From Bacillota bacterium (GTDB lineage: Bacteria > Bacillota > Clostridia > Christensenellales > Aristaeellaceae), in the NCBI GenBank assembly GCA_023459275.1, contig JAEWVC010000030.1, forward strand, positions 62,001 to 126,000: a DNA stretch of 64,000 nucleotides, written 5' to 3'. Shown here in pieces: positions 60,547-64,000 of the stretch (position 1 is the stretch's first letter; each line of letters starts with the position of its first letter). A program made the translations under genes and the position numbers. A model generated the notes under the pieces. It had not been told where the DNA came from and did not search any database. It saw only the letters and a list, made by a program, of their open reading frames with translations.

Positions 60547-61560
60547 ATGATAGGTACAGACTTGGCGGGGCGCTACACAAGCGTGCTGGAGGCGTTCGCC
60601 GCCGGAGACGCGATGGGTATGCCGACGGAATTCATGACCAGACGGCAGATCGCAAAGATATATCCGCAGGTAACTGGACTTCTTGACCCGCACCAATCCT
60701 TCATCCATTCCAACCTGCCCTTTGCCTCCGTCACCGATGATACGGAGCAGAACCTGTACCTCATCAATGCGTATCGGCGTGATCGGACGATCACCGTGGA
60801 AAACACGGCTAACGCGCTGCTCAGATGGGTCGTGGAATGCAACGCCATCGAGAAGAAGTACATCGGCCCCAGCTCCCTGAAGGCGCTGAGAAGCATCGAA
60901 AACGGCATGAATCCCTATGTGGCGGGCATATCGGGTACGACCTGCGGAGGCATCATGAGGACGCCTTCCTTGGTGCTGTGCTCGGATATCAGCGATAAGA
61001 AGGCCGTATTTGAGAATATACAGATGGGCTGCGTCCCGACCCACAACACGTCGCAGGCCATCCAAGCCGCCGTCGGCTACGGCATGGCATTGCGTGAGAC
61101 GCTCGCCTGCAATTGCCGCTCGATTGAAGCCGTTGTGAAGGCGGCCTCCGCGGGCATCGACAAGGCGCTGTCATGCCTCAACTACATCGCCTGCGCGCCG
61201 TCTTGCAAGGCACGCTTGGTGCGGCTGATCGATACCATCCCCCTGATGAAGACGGAGGACAAGGTGCTGGATGAGCTTTTCGATTTCTATGGGACGGGTC
61301 TGGAATCCATCGACACCTTTACCGCAGTGTTCGGGATATTCCTGTTTGTGAAGGAGGACGTTTTCCGCGGCATTTGCATGGCGGCGCGCGTCGGCGGCGA
61401 TACTGATACGATCGCTGCCCTGGTCGGCGCGCTTTGCGCCGCGTATGCGGGCGCGCACAACATACCGTGGGAGATCATCGACCAGATCGAGCAGGCGAAC
61501 CAGATTGATCTAAAAAAGGCGGCACAGGATGCGGCTGACACATTTGGAGGTAAGCGCTGA
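60547..61560 (+). CDS. ADP-ribosylglycohydrolase-family protein 2
   Basis: 337 aa, cytoplasmic. ATG 60547-60549 with AAGGGA upstream. Canonical ARH features: GRYTSVLEAFAAGDAMGMPT at the N-terminus, SVTDDTEQNL (TDDT at 63-66) for Mg binding, GTTCGGIMRTP, and RVGGDTDTIAALVGALCAAY (D-T-D-T) at the C-terminus. All metal ligands are present, so N- or O-glycoside hydrolysis is expected. It overlaps the phosphodiesterase gene by one base. Substrate could be ADP-ribosyl or another ribosyl/glycosyl compound. Confidence 0.88.
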   Translation: MIGTDLAGRYTSVLEAFAAGDAMGMPTEFMTRRQIAKIYPQVTGLLDPHQSFIHSNLPFASVTDDTEQNLYLINAYRRDRTITVENTANALLRWVVECNAIEKKYIGPSSLKALRSIENGMNPYVAGISGTTCGGIMRTPSLVLCSDISDKKAVFENIQMGCVPTHNTSQAIQAAVGYGMALRETLACNCRSIEAVVKAASAGIDKALSCLNYIACAPSCKARLVRLIDTIPLMKTEDKVLDELFDFYGTGLESIDTFTAVFGIFLFVKEDVFRGICMAARVGGDTDTIAALVGALCAAYAGAHNIPWEIIDQIEQANQIDLKKAAQDAADTFGGKR

Positions 61561-62825
61561 TGAAACTGCTGGTTGCGAGCATCGACGCCATGTTCAGCAG
61601 CGACGTCGATATCCTGAAGAGTCAGGAGCCTTGGCAGCGATATGACCCGCATACCGTTGTACAGAGGGATGTCGAGCCTGTGTATCCCGCCTTGACCTAT
61701 CCGTGCCACGCTTCTTTGCTGTCCGGCAACCTGCCGCTGCACCACGGCGTATACCAGAACACGGTGTTTGACTTTAGCAAGCGCTCCCCCGACTGGTGGT
61801 GGGATTACGGACTCATACAGGGCGGAACGATCTTTGAGGATATGCGCTCCGCCGGGCTGAGGGTTGCATCGGTGTTCTGGCCGGTCACGGCAAACGCGCC
61901 TGTTGATTATCTGATCGGGGAGATTTGGTCGAAGGTCGTTCCCTCCATCGACGTGATGGAGCAGACCTCGTCCCATAACATCAATCACATCATCGAGCGA
62001 TACCGTGACCGCTTGGACTTCGATGACAAGTATCGGCAGGATGATTACGCGGTCAGGTGCGCCATGGATATCATCGACGAGTTCGACCCCGATGTGTTCT
62101 TCATCCATTTCTGTGTTGTCGATCAGATGAGGCACAGGTATGGGCTGCATCACCCAAAGGTGACAGAGGCGCTGACGGCGTGCGCGCAATGGGTTGACAG
62201 GATCGCGGAGGCGGCGACCCGGAGGAACGGCGGAAGAATCCCCGGCGTGATGCTGCTCGGAGACCACGGACATTTGCCTGTGGGGCAGATGCTCCATTTC
62301 AACACGGTCTTCCAGCAACGCGGCTGGTTCGATCCCGAGCATCCTGACGACTATGCCGTGTATTGCCACGAGGCGGGCGTTTCAGCGCAGATATACGTGC
62401 GCGCTGCGGCGCTGCGGCTGCCCTTGGAGGCGCTCTTCGCAGGGATGATCGATGAGGGCAGGCTCCTCTATATGTTTGACAAGGCGGCGATGCGGGAGCA
62501 GGGGGTTGACGGTCCGTTTGACTATGTCCTTGAGGCGGCGGACGGATACGCGATTTCCGGTTCGGTCACGCCTGAGGAGATAACGCCCGTGTACTCCAAG
62601 TGCGGCGCGTCGGAGATCGGGCAGCACGGGCATCACCCTTCCCGCGGGGACAAGCCGCCCATCGTGCTGTACCATCCGCAGATCGCGCAGAGGCAGACAG
62701 GCTTCGGCGGGTCCGTTACCGACCTTGCGCCAACGCTGCTGCAAATGCTGGATATCCCGTCCAGCAGGAAAATGGACGGCAAGGCGCTGCCGACGATGGT
62801 TCGCGCATATCGTTCGGTCACGTGA
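61560..62825 (+). CDS. ENPP-type phosphodiesterase/nucleotide pyrophosphatase
   Basis: 421 aa alkaline-phosphatase-superfamily protein, no signal peptide. Motifs: LVASIDAM (first metal Asp), EPVYPALTYPCHASLLSGNL (nucleophile Thr), HHGVYQN, DVFFIHFCVVDQMRHRYG (Asp and His ligands), MLLGDHGHLP (Asp-His), QHGHHPSRGDKPP (last His). Such enzymes cleave nucleotide pyrophosphates or phosphodiesters. Coupling to an ADP-ribosylglycohydrolase and a UgpB-like importer suggests stepwise breakdown of an imported nucleotide-like or glycerophosphodiester compound. Confidence 0.88.
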   Translation: MKLLVASIDAMFSSDVDILKSQEPWQRYDPHTVVQRDVEPVYPALTYPCHASLLSGNLPLHHGVYQNTVFDFSKRSPDWWWDYGLIQGGTIFEDMRSAGLRVASVFWPVTANAPVDYLIGEIWSKVVPSIDVMEQTSSHNINHIIERYRDRLDFDDKYRQDDYAVRCAMDIIDEFDPDVFFIHFCVVDQMRHRYGLHHPKVTEALTACAQWVDRIAEAATRRNGGRIPGVMLLGDHGHLPVGQMLHFNTVFQQRGWFDPEHPDDYAVYCHEAGVSAQIYVRAAALRLPLEALFAGMIDEGRLLYMFDKAAMREQGVDGPFDYVLEAADGYAISGSVTPEEITPVYSKCGASEIGQHGHHPSRGDKPPIVLYHPQIAQRQTGFGGSVTDLAPTLLQMLDIPSSRKMDGKALPTMVRAYRSVT

Positions 62826-62880
62826 ACCGTCGGGACAACCCCATACAGCCCGGGGACAGATCGACCAAAGGAGAAGTGAC

Positions 62881-63519
62881 ATGGCGCAAGCACCATTGAT
62901 TCCCGCATATCAGCCCCTGCAATACAAGGCTTACTACGATTTGATGGCGATGATCGACGAGAACAAGCTAATCAAAGGGGTCATATATTCGGAAACAAAA
63001 ATATCGAAGGAGTTGGGTATCTCCCGCACTCCTTTTCGCAACGCGCTGCTCCGACTTGTCCATGAGGGATATATCGAGATTGTACCCAGCAAAGGGTTTG
63101 TTCTGCTACAGTTCAACGAACGGGAGTACCGCAACAACACCATGCTTTGCAGCGCGCTGGAAACCTACTGCGGCGTTCAACTGGCCTTGAACGCCGACGC
63201 GACCAGCAAAGCGGCGGCGCTTTCACAGCTGGAGGCCATCGTCGCCTCCGACGCGGAGGCGAAGGGTGGAGCGCAGTTCACAAAGGAGTTCCATGTCGAA
63301 CTGGTCAACTCCGCGGAAAACAAACCGATAATGGACGTGTTTGGAACCGCGATACAGAAGATTGCAAACAGGATGGGCGAGAACCCGTCCAAGGCAGAGG
63401 AAACCGAAGGCAGACGGGCGGACTGCAAAGCGATATTGGACGCCATCCTTTGCGCGGACGCCCTGCAGATATATGATGCTGTCGAAAGGTATTATGAGCA
63501 TTGCCGCGTCTCGGCTTGA
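62881..63519 (+). CDS. GntR-family transcriptional regulator
   Basis: 212 aa. ATG 62881 with AAAGGAG upstream. Winged helix at about 10-75 (LIKGVIYSETKISKELGISR, TPFRNALLRLVHEGYIEIVP, SKGFVLLQ) and an all-helical FCD-like effector domain (LCSALETYCGVQLALNADAT, KEFHVELVNSAENKPIMDVF). Last gene of island 6, 55 nt after the phosphodiesterase. Likely repressor acting at the 57032-57049 palindrome. Confidence 0.9.
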   Translation: MAQAPLIPAYQPLQYKAYYDLMAMIDENKLIKGVIYSETKISKELGISRTPFRNALLRLVHEGYIEIVPSKGFVLLQFNEREYRNNTMLCSALETYCGVQLALNADATSKAAALSQLEAIVASDAEAKGGAQFTKEFHVELVNSAENKPIMDVFGTAIQKIANRMGENPSKAEETEGRRADCKAILDAILCADALQIYDAVERYYEHCRVSA

Positions 63520-63814
63520 GGGCCGTGCCCAGACCTTCCTTGATCCCGCAAGGTTCCATCGTGTCCATTCTTGTGGGTACAGTGTATGTTGAGTACACTG
63601 AATTTGCCAATATCATAGGACGAAAGATGGACGATTCCCATTCTTCGTCCGATTTCGTCCACCTAGCGTTTTTGGACGATTTTTTCGTCCGATTTGCTAG
63701 TGTCAATAGGAGTTCGCGATTTGGGGTTCCGCAAGAGAATCAGGCGGCCCTAAGTAACAGGTTGCGAAGAGCATTTTCACAGAAAAAGGCTCTGGAAACC
63801 GACCAGTCTTCCGC
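63520..63814. other. Gap with hairpins before the IS256 relic
   Basis: About 295 bp between the GntR gene and the IS256-type reading frame. It holds a 7-bp inverted repeat CAGTGTA/TACACTG (63580-63586, 63594-63600) and the GGACGA/TCGTCC hairpin cluster. No gene. Confidence 0.5.
63618..63690 (+). terminator. Tandem GGACGA/TCGTCC hairpins after GntR gene
   Basis: Outer arms GGACGAAA (63618-63625) and TTTCGTCC (63653-63660) enclose inner arms GGACGA (63629-63634) and TCGTCC (63645-63650). A second small hairpin, GGACGA (63674-63679) with TCGTCC (63685-63690), repeats the same core with a T-rich loop. Probable 3' end of the island 6 transcript or a repeat cluster. Confidence 0.5.
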
Positions 63815-64000
63815 TTATTCCATAAGGAAGGTGGTCACCAGCCGGAGGTAGGAATCCTGGTTGGGGAATATCCCAACCACCCGTGTTCGCCGCTGTATCT
63901 CCTCATTCAGGCGTTCCAGCATGTTGGTAAAGGCGATTTTGCGGGCATCCAGCTCCGGGAAAGCGTAGAAAGAAAGAGAATCTTCCAGCCCGTCTTCCAG
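63815..64000 (-). pseudogene. IS256-family (mutator) transposase C-terminus
   Basis: Reading leftwards from the edge: LEDGLEDSLSFYAFPELDAR, KIAFTNMLERLNEEIQRRTR, VVGIFPNQDSYLRLVTTFLM, E, then TAA. The LERLNxExxRRTRVVGIFPN block is diagnostic for IS256 transposases. Most relatives continue AEDW..., and that sequence is present just after the TAA (AEDWSVSRAFF), so the stop looks like a nonsense mutation. The rest of the gene lies outside the window. Confidence 0.88.

Noticed and set aside
63618..63690. CRISPR-like repeat array
   Set aside because: The repeated unit is only the 6-nt core GGACGA/TCGTCC in hairpin form, with no equal spacers and no cas genes in the window.

Overview
The window reads as a chromosomal segment of a fairly GC-rich Bacillota/Clostridia bacterium, probably a gut or other anaerobic fermenter. 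This is inferred from gene content: strong AGGAGG ribosome sites, YesM/YesN-type two-component systems, CUT1 sugar ABC transporters without their own ATPase, glycyl-radical-enzyme and hemZ relics, and IS3, IS5, IS256 and Tn916-type integrase debris. I cannot fix the genus.

The layout is six carbohydrate-import islands separated by scars. (1) 1-6316, minus: GntR-LacI chimeric regulator, LplB/LplC permeases, binding protein, a beta-propeller glycosidase-like protein and a DapA/NAL-family lyase running off the edge. A divergent plus operon (6696-10046) carries a PHP phosphoesterase, a GlpT/UhpT-like MFS carrier and an RpiR regulator. (2) 13193-19435, minus: binding protein, two permeases, histidine kinase, response regulator, with a divergent uridine-phosphorylase-like gene. 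(3) 21439-29742, minus: histidine kinase, response regulator, binding protein, two permeases, GH5-like hydrolase. (4) 30303-45333: a putative LacI regulon with ABC transporter, YesL-like protein, ribulokinase-like kinase, four FAD-dependent oxidoreductase paralogues, an SGNH hydrolase and an unknown protein. Three matching palindromic operators (core TTTGGAnCG) tie the two strands together. (5) 46699-55073, plus: LplABC-type transporter, ADP-ribosylglycohydrolase-family protein, membrane AraC regulator, alginate-lyase-family protein. (6) 57148-63519, plus: two permeases, binding protein, ADP-ribosylglycohydrolase, ENPP-type phosphodiesterase and GntR regulator, from a near-consensus promoter with an 18-bp palindrome.

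Between islands lie decayed sequences: twin integrase fragments (10096, 20678), an IS5-like stub, a half tRNA-Ser gene that keeps its promoter, a truncated beta-galactosidase, a frameshifted glycyl radical enzyme deletion-fused to its activase, a decayed AraM/EgsA-like dehydrogenase, an IS3 stub beside a 70-bp perfect palindrome element, a frameshifted hemZ fragment, and an IS256 transposase tail with a nonsense codon at the right edge.

The strongest candidates for undescribed biology are the four-oxidoreductase LacI regulon (island 4) and the transporter + ADP-ribosylglycohydrolase + phosphodiesterase operon (island 6). Island 5 independently pairs a sugar-type ABC transporter with an ADP-ribosylglycohydrolase. 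Functions for these are inferred from family and context only.
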